This document shows, piece after piece, positions 34,669-44,182 of a DNA stretch of 64,000 nt. Position numbers and translations under genes: made by a program. The DNA is from Anaeromassilibacillus sp001305115. Lineage in GTDB: Bacteria; Bacillota; Clostridia; Oscillospirales; Acutalibacteraceae. The stretch's first letter is position 1. Each line of letters begins with the position of its first letter. The stretch lies in the NCBI GenBank assembly GCA_042854365.1, contig AP031437.1, positions 2,914,001-2,978,000 on the forward strand, given 5' to 3'. The notes beneath the pieces were generated by a model. The model made no database searches and had not been told where the DNA came from. It saw nothing but the letters and a program-made list of their open reading frames with translations.

Positions 34669-35670
34669 TCACTTCTGATTTTTCGTAAAGTTCCAGGAAT
34701 CCCGGCACATATCGTCCAACGTATATTTGGCTTCCCAACCGAGCTCCTTCTTTGCTTTCGAAGCATCCGCATAACACTCCGCGATGTCACCCGGACGGCG
34801 CGGTGCAATCTTGTAATTGATCTTTACACCGGAGGCCTTTTCAAAGGCTTTTACGACATCCAGAACCGAGCTGCCTTTTCCAGTGCCCAAATTGTAGATT
34901 TCCGCCCCCTGGACGCTGTCCAATTTTTCCAGTGCCTTGATGTGGCCGACTGCCAGGTCGCACACATGGATGTAATCGCGTACACCGGTGCCATCTGGGG
35001 TTGGATAGTCGTCTCCATAAACCGAGAGGCACGGCAGCTTACCAGCCGCTACACGCGCAATATACGGCATAAGATTGTTCGGAATGCCGTTTGGATTCTC
35101 ACCAATCAGCCCGGACGGATGGGCGCCAATCGGGTTAAAGTAGCGCAACAGCGCAACCTTCAGGTCCTTATCCGCAACACAGACATCCTGCATGATCTGT
35201 TCGATAAAGAACTTCGTGGTGCCGTATGGATTCGTGGTGCCGCCTGCCGGCATATCCTCCTTAAACGGAACCTTGTTGTTCATCCCGTAGACGGTCGCAG
35301 AAGAACTGAATACGATCTTCTTGACCTGATATTTGCGCATGAGATCGAGCAGGTGCAATGTTCCCGTGATATTGTTGTGGTAATATTCCAACGGCTTCTG
35401 GACAGATTCGCCCACCGCTTTAAGTCCTGCAAAATGGATCACTGCGTCGATCTTGTGCTCTTTGAAAATCTTTTCAAAGTTGTCGTAATCGAGCATATCA
35501 CATTCATAGCTGGGGAAGGTCTTCCCTGTGATCTTCTCTACGGCACGCAGTGCGTCGGGAGAGGAGTTCACATAGTTATCCATCACAACAATGTCAAAAC
35601 CATTGTTGAGCAGCTCCACACAGGTGTGGGAACCGATAAATCCGGCGCCGCCGGTCACCAGTACTGTCAT
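34669..35670 (-). CDS. galE: UDP-glucose 4-epimerase
   Basis: A 333-residue short-chain-dehydrogenase-fold epimerase. It has NAD-binding TGGAGFIGSHT at the N-terminus, catalytic Ser region FSSSATVYG, the active-site pair in NPYGTTK (Tyr-x3-Lys) and the substrate loop PTPDGTGVRDYIHV. It interconverts UDP-galactose and UDP-glucose, the last step of the Leloir pathway. It is the distal gene of galK-galT-galE. ATG 35670 has AAAGGA at 9 bp; an in-frame TTG two codons earlier is less likely. The 164-bp gap to galT may hold a weak promoter. Confidence 0.97.
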   Translation of the reverse strand: MTVLVTGGAGFIGSHTCVELLNNGFDIVVMDNYVNSSPDALRAVEKITGKTFPSYECDMLDYDNFEKIFKEHKIDAVIHFAGLKAVGESVQKPLEYYHNNITGTLHLLDLMRKYQVKKIVFSSSATVYGMNNKVPFKEDMPAGGTTNPYGTTKFFIEQIMQDVCVADKDLKVALLRYFNPIGAHPSGLIGENPNGIPNNLMPYIARVAAGKLPCLSVYGDDYPTPDGTGVRDYIHVCDLAVGHIKALEKLDSVQGAEIYNLGTGKGSSVLDVVKAFEKASGVKINYKIAPRRPGDIAECYADASKAKKELGWEAKYTLDDMCRDSWNFTKNQK

Positions 35671-35834
35671 AATCAATCATCCTTTCTGGTATCCGGCCGT
35701 CATTGGACGCCCGACACACTTTTGCGCCAGGGGCGGCAACCGCCGGTAATCTGATCTTGATGGACCATACAGCGCATTGCTTTCAGCCAACCATTTTTAC
35801 ACGCCAGCTGCCCTACAAGCGCCATCTTACAATT

Positions 35835-36815
35835 TTATTCGCCCTTTTTGCTTTCCATAAACTTCGCGTACGCTGCGCGGAGTTCCTTGGAAGTTTCCTC
35901 TGGGCAGGTCGGGTTGCAGTGAGCCCATGCGCCCGTCTCGCTGGAAGCGTTAAACTTCTGCTTGTCAGCACTGCGCATTGGTGGGAAGAACTCAATGTGG
36001 AAATGGAAATCCTTGGAGTAATCGCCCGAATTGACCGGCGCATTGTGCATGCACATCATATAGGGGAAACGGTAGTCAAATAGGCTGTCGAGCATCCCCA
36101 CGGTGTCGCGGATAGTAACACCAAGGCTGTACTTTTCTTCCTCCGTAAGGTCTGTAATATACTGCACATGGCGGTTTGCCATGATATAGACGCCATAGGG
36201 ATATTCGCAATAGAACGGGAGATAAACCGTGAAGTGCTCATTCTGGAAGATGATGCGCTTTTCTGCCTCGAGTTCATGTTTCAACGTATCACAGAACAGG
36301 CAGTTGCCGGTTTTTTCCAAATATTCCTTTGCGGACGCGGTTTCCAGCGCAAGCTTCTTCGGAATAAAAGAATAACCATACATCTGGCCGTGCGGATGGG
36401 GCATGGTCACACCCACCACTTCGCCGCGATTTTCAAAGGGGAACACATATTTGATCTTTTCGTCGGAACGCATTACATTGAACCGTTCACACCACAGGTC
36501 CACCAGCTTCTTCATGTGGTCATAGGACAGCTCCGGCATGGTCACCGTATGGCCGGGAGAATACAGGATGACTTCACACTTGCCGTAGGACGGTTTTACC
36601 TTGAAAAAGTCGTTTGCAATCCCCTCGTCCGGCTCCGGCGGATTTTGGGAAAGCGCCGGGAAGTCGTTGTCGTACTCCAACACTTCATAATCCGGTACAT
36701 TGCCAAAGCTGGGGCAAAACGGGCAGTAGTCCTTGGGCATCTGGGGGCGTCCCTGCCGGTTCGACGCAATCATCACCCAGTCCTGAATCAACGGATGCCA
36801 TCTCAATTCTGCCAT
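35835..36815 (-). CDS. galT: galactose-1-phosphate uridylyltransferase
   Basis: A 326-residue HIT-superfamily enzyme. The nucleophile motif HPHGQ (MPHPHGQMYGY) carries the His that forms the uridylyl intermediate. Zinc-site cysteines are in YCPFCPSFG, and a second His cluster is DFHFHIEFFPP. It swaps UMP between UDP-glucose and galactose-1-phosphate. It is preceded by AGGAGG and lies 66 bp after galK on the same strand. Confidence 0.97.
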   Translation of the reverse strand: MAELRWHPLIQDWVMIASNRQGRPQMPKDYCPFCPSFGNVPDYEVLEYDNDFPALSQNPPEPDEGIANDFFKVKPSYGKCEVILYSPGHTVTMPELSYDHMKKLVDLWCERFNVMRSDEKIKYVFPFENRGEVVGVTMPHPHGQMYGYSFIPKKLALETASAKEYLEKTGNCLFCDTLKHELEAEKRIIFQNEHFTVYLPFYCEYPYGVYIMANRHVQYITDLTEEEKYSLGVTIRDTVGMLDSLFDYRFPYMMCMHNAPVNSGDYSKDFHFHIEFFPPMRSADKQKFNASSETGAWAHCNPTCPEETSKELRAAYAKFMESKKGE

Positions 36816-36881
36816 AATTCATTTCCTCCTATATCCCTATGTATTTGAAAATATAAATTTGATACAAAAAGCAGGTCTGTA

Positions 36882-38168
36882 TTACAGGATACGCGTGCCG
36901 CCTACCGGGCGGATGCGCAGGTTGTGGCAGCTCCCCTCTCCGGTGACCGCCTCCATTGCTTTCACAAACTCTGGCAGATAATCCACCGGAACAAAGGTCT
37001 GCACGGTGCCGGCAAAACCGCCGCCGTGTACACGGTAAGCACCGCCGCGCTTTTCCAACAGGCGCTGGGCAAGCGCCAGGACAATCGACACACCCTGCTG
37101 CTGCGGATGGCTCGCCGAGAACACATTCTGCAAATACATGTAGCTGGAATAGCCGGATTCGACAATCAGCTTTTTAAACGTATCAAAATCATTTGCCTTC
37201 AGAGCCGCGGCTTCGTCGAGCACACGGGCGTTGTCCGCAAAGAAGTGCATCGCACGCAGCACGCAACGGTCGCCCATCTTCTGGCGAAGCGCTGCAATAT
37301 TGGCATAAAACTCCTCTTCATCGACTTCGCGCAGAACCTCTTTGCCAAAGAATGCCGCAACTTCTTTCATCTCTGCCGGCACCGCCGCGTAATCGGGCGT
37401 CAGGTCGGAGTGGCTGCCCTTGGTGTCAATGATGCAGAGTGCATAACCGCACTTTGTGAAGTCAAAATCCACTTTCTGCGCTTCTGGATGGTCTTTATCT
37501 TTGAAATCAATCTGGACAAAGCCGCCCACCGAACTGGCCGCCTGGTCCATCAGCCCACAGGGCTTTCCAAAGTATACGTTTTCTGCGTACTGGCCGATCT
37601 GAGCAATGGAAAGCGCGCTTTCCTTTCCCTCGCAGAACAATTCATTGACGATGGTCCCTACAAGCACTTCAAAAGCCGCGGAAGAAGAAAGACCGGAACC
37701 CGTCAGAACATTGGACGTCGTGTAAGCGTCAAAGCCGCCCACTGTATAACCCAACTGCTGATAGCGTGCACAGATCCCACGAATCAAAGCACGGGACGTA
37801 TTCATCTCAGAGGGATTGACCTCCTGGTTTTTGGCGTCGATTTCATCCCCTCTGTGACCCTCGGACTTGATACGCACCTTGGTGTCCGGGTTCAACGCTA
37901 CAATAGCGATGACATCCAAGTTGACGCTCGCCGCCAGCACGCGCCCGCGCTGATGGTCGGTATGATTCCCGCCAATTTCGGTGCGTCCAGGTGCGCTGAA
38001 GATCGAGATATCGCGGTCTGCGCCATAGAGTTCTTCAAACGTCTCAATCGCATGTACGAATCTCTCACGATAGCCAGCGACATCCGCCGTGCTGCAAGCG
38101 TAGATGTAAGCCATCTTTTCATCCAGCCCACCGCTGGAGATCATTTTTTTTACTTCTGCTGAAAGCAT
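36882..38168 (-). CDS. galK: galactokinase
   Basis: A 428-residue GHMP kinase, with an N-terminal extension relative to the roughly 390-residue enterobacterial enzyme. The galactokinase signature GRTEIGGNHTDHQ binds galactose; LTGSGLSSSAAFEV is the GHMP phosphate loop; a late motif RVHGGGFAGTVQTFVP completes the fold. It phosphorylates alpha-D-galactose and is first in the gal operon, so flux control likely acts here. The start has GGGAGG at 7 bp. A divergent YesM/YesN pair shares the upstream region. Confidence 0.97.
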   Translation of the reverse strand: MLSAEVKKMISSGGLDEKMAYIYACSTADVAGYRERFVHAIETFEELYGADRDISIFSAPGRTEIGGNHTDHQRGRVLAASVNLDVIAIVALNPDTKVRIKSEGHRGDEIDAKNQEVNPSEMNTSRALIRGICARYQQLGYTVGGFDAYTTSNVLTGSGLSSSAAFEVLVGTIVNELFCEGKESALSIAQIGQYAENVYFGKPCGLMDQAASSVGGFVQIDFKDKDHPEAQKVDFDFTKCGYALCIIDTKGSHSDLTPDYAAVPAEMKEVAAFFGKEVLREVDEEEFYANIAALRQKMGDRCVLRAMHFFADNARVLDEAAALKANDFDTFKKLIVESGYSSYMYLQNVFSASHPQQQGVSIVLALAQRLLEKRGGAYRVHGGGFAGTVQTFVPVDYLPEFVKAMEAVTGEGSCHNLRIRPVGGTRIL

Positions 38169-38637
38169 GATTGGTACCTCCCGTTTTCATATGTTTTTCC
38201 AGAGCGGAACGCGCGATCCGCCATCCGGTTTATTTCCCTTTGTCTTGCTTTCATTGTATCCCCATTGGGACGCGCAAACAAGGGCAATCCGTATCAATTT
38301 TATGGATATTTGATGCAGGATTCCAGTTTTTCCCCGATATGCACCATTCCCTCCTACAAAGGGACGCACTTTTTGAAAAAATGCTATATTTATTAAATTA
38401 TACCATAATTTCCACAGATTACCACTGCTTTTTAGAAAAACATCTCATCCTTTCCCGTAAAATGGTCGATTCTTCCCAGAACCACTGTATTGATCTATCC
38501 AAATTTTTATCTGTACTTTTTCCCTATATTTTTTTGTATATTCTGCGATAAATCGGTAAAGAACTTGCTTCGTTGTCAATTTATGATAAAATAATAGAAA
38601 TCGGTAGAATAACAGGAGAGGAAACGGCACGTGCGCT
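38169..38637. promoter_or_regulatory. divergent control region between galKTE and the YesM/YesN pair
   Basis: Minus strand: TTGTTT (38276-38281), 17 bp and TACAAT (38253-38258) drive galK. Plus strand: TTGCTT (38565-38570), 16 bp and TAAAAT (38587-38592) drive the kinase gene. An imperfect dyad ATCAA-N12-TTGAT-like segment lies near 38296-38318, just upstream of the galK -35. No clear 21-bp direct repeats were found here, unlike at mglB. Confidence 0.6.
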
Positions 38638-40356
38638 ATGAAAATTCACATTTCCTCCAAAAAGCAAATTATTCAGGTTTTGATGCTCTTTGTTGTGCCC
38701 CTGGTTTTGTTCCTGGTCGGTTACAATTTTTATACGATGCAGGCCATGAACGAGCGCGTGGCGGAGAGCAACCGCAGCACGGTATACCTATATAAGAGTT
38801 CTCTGGAAAAAGACCTACAGGATATTGATCTCTTCCTTGCCAACCTTGTGGTAGGCGATACCAATTTTCAACGTTTGCGCAGTCCCATGGACCCGCTGGA
38901 AGCACACCTCTGTTCCAAGCAAATCATCAACCGGTATCAGGAAATGATCGCTACCAAGCGGATCATCGGAGGTATGTTCCTTTTCACAGAGCCGAACGGA
39001 CTGCATCGGGAAGCCTATGGCGGTTCCTACACCTACACCGTCAAAGAGCAGCTGCGCTCCTATCTGGAAGAACTCACTGGCTCCGGAGAGATAGACCGCA
39101 GCCGTTGGCAGATCTATTCCATGGGAGACGAGGCCTTTTTGCTGCGAATTCTCGGCAGCGGTGGGGTCTATTCCGTCTGTGCTGTGGATCTAAATCGGTC
39201 GCTGCGGCCGCAGGATTCCACGGACCCACAGAATGGCGTATTGTTGTATGCGGCTCCGGATGGGCAGCTGTTGACTTCACAGGAATGGGCAAAGCAGGAG
39301 GAGGTTCAAATTCAGTGGACTTCGGATTCCTTCTATCAGGCTGGAAATGGCCAATATCTCGCTGTGCAACAGTACTCCGAGGTGGCAGGGGTCTGGTTCG
39401 TCTATCTGACCCCCTATCGAGATCTTCTTCACCATATGGATTTCGCTCAGCTTTTGCTGTTGATGGCTTCGATCGCCCTGCTGGTACTTCTTCCCATCTG
39501 TTACTATATTTTAAAACGGCTGTTCTTTAAGCCTATGGAACAGTTGGTACAAACCATGAACGCTATTAAATGTGGCGACTTGGATGCTAAAATGGAAACC
39601 GACTATCGTGTGGTGGAATTTAAGCAGTTGAGCGATACCTTCAATGGCATGATGGAGGAGATTAAATCCCTCAAAATTGCCGCCTACGAAAAAGGATTGG
39701 AGCTACAGAAGGCACAACTACAATATTTGCAGATTCAGATACGCCCGCACTTCTTCTTGAACTGTCTAAAAAATCTGTATGCACTCGCGCAGGAGAGGCG
39801 TTTTGAACAGATTCAACAGATGATTCTGGCCCTGTCCGACTATCTGCGCTATCTATTTTCTGATAATATGACACTGGTCCCTCTGCGGGACGAGCTACAA
39901 AGTGTCAGGCGCTATCTGCTTTTACAACAGATGAGCGCCTCCTGCCCTCCCACCTGCGACATCGACGCGGATGAACAACTTTTTGATTTTCAAGTGCCTC
40001 CGATGTCCATTTTGACCTTTGTGGAGAATTCTGTTAAGCATGCCTCTCTACCTGGCGAACCCCTCGCAATCTATATAAAGGTCATGGCACTCAAAACGGA
40101 AGAGGCGCGATATATCAATATTTCCATCTCCGACAATGGAAGTGGGTTTCCACCGGAAATGCTGGAAGCGCTTAACCAAGCGGGGAAATTTGAATACACG
40201 GGGCAGCATGTCGGTATCCTTAACGTGAAGCATCGTTTTGCGTTGCTCTATAAAGGTAAGAGCATTTTCTCGTTCAGTAATCTGAAAAGAGGTTCCCGAA
40301 TCGAAATTTTTATTCCAGAAGAAGGTGACAGCGATGACCGTTCTTGTGGTCGATGA
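38638..40356 (+). CDS. YesM-type sensor histidine kinase
   Basis: A 572-residue kinase of the His_kinase/HPK7 type: N-terminal membrane span (IIQVLMLFVVPLVLFLVGYNF), an extracellular sensor of about 230 residues, a second span (LLLMASIALLVLLPICYYIL), HAMP, then the YesM histidine box IQIRPHFFLNCLKNLYAL and an ATPase domain (FVENSVKHA, ISDNGSGFP, HVGILNVKHRF). The sensor lacks a recognisable dCache pattern. Its last codons overlap the downstream YesN gene, so the two are coupled. The ribosome binding site is weak (GGAGAGG about 17 bp upstream). It is divergent from galK, so sugar sensing is plausible. Confidence 0.9.
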   Translation: MKIHISSKKQIIQVLMLFVVPLVLFLVGYNFYTMQAMNERVAESNRSTVYLYKSSLEKDLQDIDLFLANLVVGDTNFQRLRSPMDPLEAHLCSKQIINRYQEMIATKRIIGGMFLFTEPNGLHREAYGGSYTYTVKEQLRSYLEELTGSGEIDRSRWQIYSMGDEAFLLRILGSGGVYSVCAVDLNRSLRPQDSTDPQNGVLLYAAPDGQLLTSQEWAKQEEVQIQWTSDSFYQAGNGQYLAVQQYSEVAGVWFVYLTPYRDLLHHMDFAQLLLLMASIALLVLLPICYYILKRLFFKPMEQLVQTMNAIKCGDLDAKMETDYRVVEFKQLSDTFNGMMEEIKSLKIAAYEKGLELQKAQLQYLQIQIRPHFFLNCLKNLYALAQERRFEQIQQMILALSDYLRYLFSDNMTLVPLRDELQSVRRYLLLQQMSASCPPTCDIDADEQLFDFQVPPMSILTFVENSVKHASLPGEPLAIYIKVMALKTEEARYINISISDNGSGFPPEMLEALNQAGKFEYTGQHVGILNVKHRFALLYKGKSIFSFSNLKRGSRIEIFIPEEGDSDDRSCGR

Positions 40357-41935
40357 TCAATCCAATGTGGTTGGTGGAATCATCTCCGGCGTGCATTGGA
40401 GTGATATTGGGGTGACAAAGGTTGTCCCAGCATATAACGCCTTTGAGGCAAAGCAGATTCTATTGACACAGCGGGTTGACATTATGCTCTGCGACATTGA
40501 AATGCCTGTGGAAAATGGGCTTGCTCTTTTCCGTTGGGTTCAGGAACAAGGCCTGGACACCGAATGCATTTTTTTGACAGCGCACGCAGATTTCTATTAT
40601 GCCAAGGAGGCTGTTCGCCTGGGTGGATTCGATTACATCCTTCAGCCTGCCCGTTATGAAGATATCCAAGCATCTGTCCTTCGGGCCATACACAAGGTGG
40701 AGACCCGCCGGGAACTTCAAGAGTATTCCTCCTATGGAAAAATGATGTATCGACGCCGCGATGTTCTGTTGGAAGGAATGCTCAAAGGTTGGTATTGTGG
40801 GGAAGAGGTTCAACTCTCCACCATCCTAGAGGACTTCGAAAAGTTAGAAATACCTATCCACGGCGACACGCCGGCCTATTATGTTTTGATCCAGCTTCTC
40901 CGATGGAACGATTGTACAAACGGGTGGAACCGTGACCTTGTAAAATATGCCTTTGCAAATATCTTATCTGAATTGTTTGCCCAGTACGGCCAAAAGATTC
41001 TTTTGGTTCAGCTGGATCGCTCTTCTTTTGCCTTTCTCTCCTATGCAGAGGAAAGCATCTTTATGGATGAATCGGCTTTAAAAAGACAGCTGACCTCCTT
41101 TTGGGAGGCTTGTGCCAATCACTTCCATTGCGAAGTCGCGTGCTATGCCGGCCCTCGTCTGTTCCCTTCCGAATTGACCGGCCGTGCGCGTGTACTCCTG
41201 CATCTGCGCGAACAAAATGTTGCGTTGGCCAGCGGGGTCTTTTTTCCTGGGGACATCGCTGAGACCCCACATGAGCACAAAGAGTCTCCCAATTTCAAAC
41301 GTTGGGAGAGCCTATTGACCAGTGGATATGCGCCCCTAGTCGGTCGTGAAGCCAAGGGATATTTGGACAATCTGGCGCAAGCCGGGACATTGGATGCCGA
41401 CACCCTTCAGTGCTTTTATCAATCTATGTTACAAATCCTGTGCAGCGCTGCTGAGGATGCCTCCATTCCTCCGGGAGAATTCCTTCCCGAAAAGAAATAC
41501 AGCCAGCGTTCTCTGAACAACTACCTGACCATCGACGATGTGAAGGGTTGGCTGGATCGTGCCACCAGAGCCTTCCAGACGGATGTCCATTCAGACAAAG
41601 ATACGAAGGGGCAGATGGAACAGATTGTTCAGTACATTCAGAATCATATCGAACGGGACATTCGTCGTACAGAAATTGCAGAGGAGTTCTACCTGAATCC
41701 CGACTATCTCTCCCGCCTTTTCAAAAAAGAGATGGGTGTACAGCTCAAAGATTTTATTGTAGCTGAAAAAATGAAGGTAGCGCAGGACCTTTTGCGCACC
41801 ACAGCGTTGCCTGTAAGCATGGTTGCAGCAAAGGTCGGATATTCCAACTTCTCCCATTTTTCACAGGTTTATAAAAAAGTGATCGGCCGTTCGCCAGCCG
41901 AGGATCGCGCGTCGCAGGGGGAAAACGTCCTTTAA
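40334..41935 (+). CDS. YesN-type response regulator with AraC DNA-binding domain
   Basis: A 533-residue regulator. The receiver starts MTVLVVDDQSN; the phospho-acceptor is in DIMLCDIEMP; the conserved Thr is in CIFLTAHADFYYA. A long central region is typical of YesN proteins. The C-terminal AraC helix-turn-helix pair is IAEEFYLNPDYLSRLFKKE and VAAKVGYSNFSHFSQVYKK. ATG 40334 has GAAGGTGA upstream, inside the kinase gene. Candidate targets are galKTE and the four-box promoter at 31.6 kb, but this is inference. Confidence 0.92.
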   Translation: MTVLVVDDQSNVVGGIISGVHWSDIGVTKVVPAYNAFEAKQILLTQRVDIMLCDIEMPVENGLALFRWVQEQGLDTECIFLTAHADFYYAKEAVRLGGFDYILQPARYEDIQASVLRAIHKVETRRELQEYSSYGKMMYRRRDVLLEGMLKGWYCGEEVQLSTILEDFEKLEIPIHGDTPAYYVLIQLLRWNDCTNGWNRDLVKYAFANILSELFAQYGQKILLVQLDRSSFAFLSYAEESIFMDESALKRQLTSFWEACANHFHCEVACYAGPRLFPSELTGRARVLLHLREQNVALASGVFFPGDIAETPHEHKESPNFKRWESLLTSGYAPLVGREAKGYLDNLAQAGTLDADTLQCFYQSMLQILCSAAEDASIPPGEFLPEKKYSQRSLNNYLTIDDVKGWLDRATRAFQTDVHSDKDTKGQMEQIVQYIQNHIERDIRRTEIAEEFYLNPDYLSRLFKKEMGVQLKDFIVAEKMKVAQDLLRTTALPVSMVAAKVGYSNFSHFSQVYKKVIGRSPAEDRASQGENVL

Positions 41936-42041
41936 ACTGGCAAGAATTGTCGCTACATTTTCGTTTTATCAACAAGAATCTGTTTGGGAATGAAGAACTC
42001 TATGCGCCCTGCCGCCAACATTTCCTTTTGGACAACCGTAA

Positions 42042-42073
42042 AAAGGCCCGCGGAGAACCATCCGCGGGCCTTT
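42042..42073. terminator. bidirectional terminator between the YesN gene and the MglB-like gene
   Basis: A perfect 13-bp stem (AAAGGCCCGCGGA / TCCGCGGGCCTTT, loop GAACCA) with T-rich tails on both strands. It lies between two convergent genes. Confidence 0.9.
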
Positions 42074-42079
42074 GCTATT

Positions 42080-43141
42080 TTATTCCGTTTGTGTGAGATA
42101 ATCCATCTCTTCCTGCACATTCTCTTGCGTGACAATTCGATGCGGCGCCCGCACATATTGACCGTTCATCCGCTGTACCGTTGCCTGTGGATCTTCACCG
42201 TCCGCCAATGTGCAGGCAATGTCCAACATTGCTTGAGCCTGAATCTGCGCGTCATTGACCACAGAACCGAGCATTTCTCCATTTTGAATCGCCTCTAGGG
42301 CAGACATTGTGCCGTCCACTCCTACGACCACCGGACCGTTCTCCAACATGTCCCGCTCCTTCAGAGCATCGATCGCGCCAAGTGCCATATCGTCGTTGTT
42401 GCTGAGCACCACTTCAATTTCGTCACCGAATTGGTCCAGCCAGGCAAGCATTTTCGCTGATCCAAGGGACCTCTGCCAGTTCGCCGTGTCATTCGCCAAC
42501 TTCTCCATTTGAATGCCTGTGGCCGTGATGGTCTTAACCGAATATTCGGTTCGGATCAGGGAATCTTGATGGGCCTGTTCCCCTTCCAACATTACATATT
42601 GCAGCTTACCATCGCCATTTTTATCAATTTCTGGATTCTTTTGTACGGCATCCAGAATAATCTGGCCCTGCATGATGCCGGATTCCTTGGCATCCGTTCC
42701 CACATAGTAAGCGCGGTTCCACATCCGGATGTCCTCCTCCACTGGCTCCCGGTTGAAAAAGATCACTGGGATGTCCGCACGCTTGGCCTTATCGATGATG
42801 ACCGCAGCGACCGTACGATCTACCATATTGACACAAATGACATCATACGACTGTGAAATGAAGTTGTCCACCTGATCGTTTTGATTGGACTGGCTGTTTT
42901 TCCCATCCGTAATATTCAGAATGATTTTCTTCCCCGTCTCTGCCTCCTTGTCCTTGGACAGCCGTTCCAGATCATCACACAGGGCCGCAATGAATGTATC
43001 ATCGCTCCGGTAAGTTGCCACGCCAATTTTGACGGTCTGTATCGGATGCGAGTTCCCGTCAACATGACAGGCGGTGGCCCCGAAAAGACAAGCCATACTG
43101 AGCAACAGGCAAAGTACACTTTTCACGAGTCTCTGTGTCAC
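42080..43141 (-). CDS. second MglB-like galactose/glucose-binding lipoprotein, in the sensory operon
   Basis: A 353-residue lipoprotein (lipobox FGATAC) of the MglB family. It keeps the EF-hand-like calcium loop (IDKNGDGKLQ), the hinge segment LSNNDDMALGAIDAL and the sugar-contact end VVGVDGTMSALEAIQNG. It resembles mglB at 51089-52198 by eye but sits last in an operon with YesN, YesM and a membrane-anchored binding protein. This suggests it captures sugar for sensing rather than, or as well as, import. Start GTG 43141 has AAAGGGA at 7 bp. Confidence 0.88.
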   Translation of the reverse strand: MTQRLVKSVLCLLLSMACLFGATACHVDGNSHPIQTVKIGVATYRSDDTFIAALCDDLERLSKDKEAETGKKIILNITDGKNSQSNQNDQVDNFISQSYDVICVNMVDRTVAAVIIDKAKRADIPVIFFNREPVEEDIRMWNRAYYVGTDAKESGIMQGQIILDAVQKNPEIDKNGDGKLQYVMLEGEQAHQDSLIRTEYSVKTITATGIQMEKLANDTANWQRSLGSAKMLAWLDQFGDEIEVVLSNNDDMALGAIDALKERDMLENGPVVVGVDGTMSALEAIQNGEMLGSVVNDAQIQAQAMLDIACTLADGEDPQATVQRMNGQYVRAPHRIVTQENVQEEMDYLTQTE

Positions 43142-43165
43142 AGGATCATCCCTTTCTGCGGCTGC

Positions 43166-44137
43166 TCATCGAACAAACGGAAATAGCAGCCTCTGATTTT
43201 CTGGAGTATACATGTCCGCATAATTGACAATTGCAAAGTTTATGGTGGCGTTTTCGCTCCAGTCCCCCTTGATCTGGCTGACCGCAGTTGTCACCCCCAG
43301 ATAGCCAATATTAAATTCGTTTTGCACTCCAATGGAGGTGATGACTTTTTCTTCCAGATAGGAAACAACCTGGTTGGTGCGTCCCACGCCAAATATATCG
43401 ACTGTAGTCACTCCCGGCGGGCTGAGCTCCTTCTCCGCACGGGCAACCGCCTCCAAGGTAGCTCCATCCAACGCCACAGCCTTGTTGACATCCCTCTTCT
43501 GCAGGAGCTTTTTGGCGGTTTCATACGCTTGCGTCGGGTCATCCGGGATCTCCCAAAAGCTTAGTTCCATCCCATTCTGTTGTAAGACCTCCAACATTCC
43601 TTGGTACCGCTCATATACGCTGGAACAAGAAAGGCTACTTTGTAAAATAGCCACTTTATTTCCCTTTGCGCCTTGTTTGAATATTTCTTCCCCTAAGGCT
43701 CTCCCCAGGGCAAAATTGTCGCATCCAATATAGGGGAGGTTTTCCAGTCCTTCCACAGTAGATTCAATGGCAACAACCGGCACAAATTTCTGCGCTTCCT
43801 CAATCGGAGCCCGCAGATCCTGCGAATTGACCGGCGCAATCATCACAGCGTCTGCGCCGTTCTGCACCTCACGCTTTAACAGTGCGACCTGCTCCTCCAC
43901 ATTGTTTTCGCTGGACAGATAGATGGACGTGATCTCAACGTTCAGATCATTGGCGGCCTGTTCAATCCCCTGTTCGATTGTACTCCAACTTTCCGTTTTT
44001 ATCCCTCGGGCAATAAAAGAAATCTGAATGGGTTCCTCATATCTTTTATTCCAGCCGCTGTCGCCGGACAACCCAATCAAGGATACCCCCAATAGGATAA
44101 ACACGACGGCAACCACCAATATTTTCTTCTTACTCAT
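43166..44137 (-). CDS. membrane-anchored RbsB-like periplasmic binding protein, probable co-sensor
   Basis: A 323-residue protein. The N-terminus is a hydrophobic span (ILVVAVVFILLGVSLIGLSG) with no lipobox cysteine, so it is probably held in the membrane by an uncleaved anchor. The outside part is a periplasmic-binding fold (QISFIARGIKTESWSTIEQGIEQAA, ALLKREVQNGADAVMIAPVNSQDL, VQNEFNIGYLGVTTAV). It lies 45 bp after the YesM gene. In the clostridial XylFII-LytS-YesN system a similar anchored binding protein hands the sugar signal to the kinase; that role fits here. ATG 44137 has GGGAGG at 7 bp. Confidence 0.88.
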   Translation of the reverse strand: MSKKKILVVAVVFILLGVSLIGLSGDSGWNKRYEEPIQISFIARGIKTESWSTIEQGIEQAANDLNVEITSIYLSSENNVEEQVALLKREVQNGADAVMIAPVNSQDLRAPIEEAQKFVPVVAIESTVEGLENLPYIGCDNFALGRALGEEIFKQGAKGNKVAILQSSLSCSSVYERYQGMLEVLQQNGMELSFWEIPDDPTQAYETAKKLLQKRDVNKAVALDGATLEAVARAEKELSPPGVTTVDIFGVGRTNQVVSYLEEKVITSIGVQNEFNIGYLGVTTAVSQIKGDWSENATINFAIVNYADMYTPENQRLLFPFVR

Positions 44138-44182
44138 CAAAGGCCTCCCAAATGGTTTCCGGTCGGAGCAAGCTCCTTCCCT

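Noticed and set aside
36924..38162. 412-residue plus-strand frame opposite galK.
   Set aside because: galK is complete with all GHMP motifs; the antisense frame is a shadow.
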